In this document: positions 32,673 to 32,748 of the stretch, piece after piece | Numbering within the stretch: position 1 is the first letter of the stretch | Layout: each line of letters opens with the position of its first letter | The notes under the pieces: model-generated | The model's input: the letters and a program-made list of their open reading frames with translations, nothing else | Database searches by the model: none | What the model was told of the DNA's origin: nothing | Assembly (NCBI GenBank): GCA_002438625.1 | Contig: DJPS01000002.1 | Location: 1 to 32,748, forward strand | Direction: 5' to 3' | Source of the DNA: Christensenella sp. UBA6406 | GTDB taxonomy: Bacteria; Bacillota; Clostridia; Christensenellales; UBA1242 | DNA length: 32,748 nt | Program-made: the position numbers and the translations under genes

Positions 32673-32748
32673 TTATTCATAAAAATTTGTGTTAATAATT
32701 AACGGATAAAAAACATAAAATTGTTTAAAATTAGTTAAAAATAAGGTG

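Noticed and set aside
1..32748. CRISPR arrays, insertion sequences, prophage, tRNA or rRNA genes
   Set aside because: No regularly spaced repeats, transposase motifs, phage proteins, cloverleaf T-loop signatures or rRNA sequence was seen.

Overview
This is a strongly AT-rich bacterial chromosome segment with low-GC Gram-positive (Firmicutes, Clostridia-like) character. The evidence is sigma-A type promoters with 17-base spacers, strong GGAGG ribosome sites with frequent GTG/TTG/ATG choices, T-tailed terminators, an Mfd/Pth/PrsA-type neighbourhood as in Bacillus and Clostridium, and a surface protein built of InlB-like and YDG repeats ending in a DUF6273-type domain. An uncultured gut clostridial lineage is my inference. 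Gene content is mostly housekeeping. I see no phage, insertion sequence, CRISPR array, rRNA or tRNA.

Layout. 1-1877: 3' part of a large secreted/surface protein, closed by a strong terminator. 2201-6866: thyX-like two-domain thymidylate synthase, then a tightly coupled SbcD/SbcC-like pair (YhaO/YhaN type, with membrane segments in the ATPase). 7019-13105: pgi, an O-antigen ligase/polymerase-like membrane protein, a DUF308/HdeD-like membrane protein and RNase R, each with its own promoter or terminator signals. 13230-17905 is a minus-strand block: a PH-like protein, two small membrane proteins, HU, RecF and a SHOCT-like membrane protein. 18065-23710 returns to plus: purine nucleoside phosphorylase, a frameshifted SGNH hydrolase, an RsgI-like membrane protein, then a metal-export unit (HMA metallochaperone plus P1B-type ATPase) behind a promoter carrying an ArsR/SmtB-type operator, then a SpoU-family rRNA methyltransferase. 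23993-24886 is a Sel1-repeat protein. 25102-32464 is the glmU-pth-mfd-prsA neighbourhood, but glmU is present as two incomplete, partly overlapping copies and prs is missing. The window ends with a very strong terminator and then a perfect palindrome made of two consensus DnaA boxes.

The most unusual points are the duplicated-and-split GlmU locus, a ThyX in which the two halves of the family signature lie in different domains of one polypeptide, the metal-responsive operator without its regulator, and the DnaA-box palindrome. Everything here was read by eye. Family assignments rest on motifs and architecture, not on database searches.
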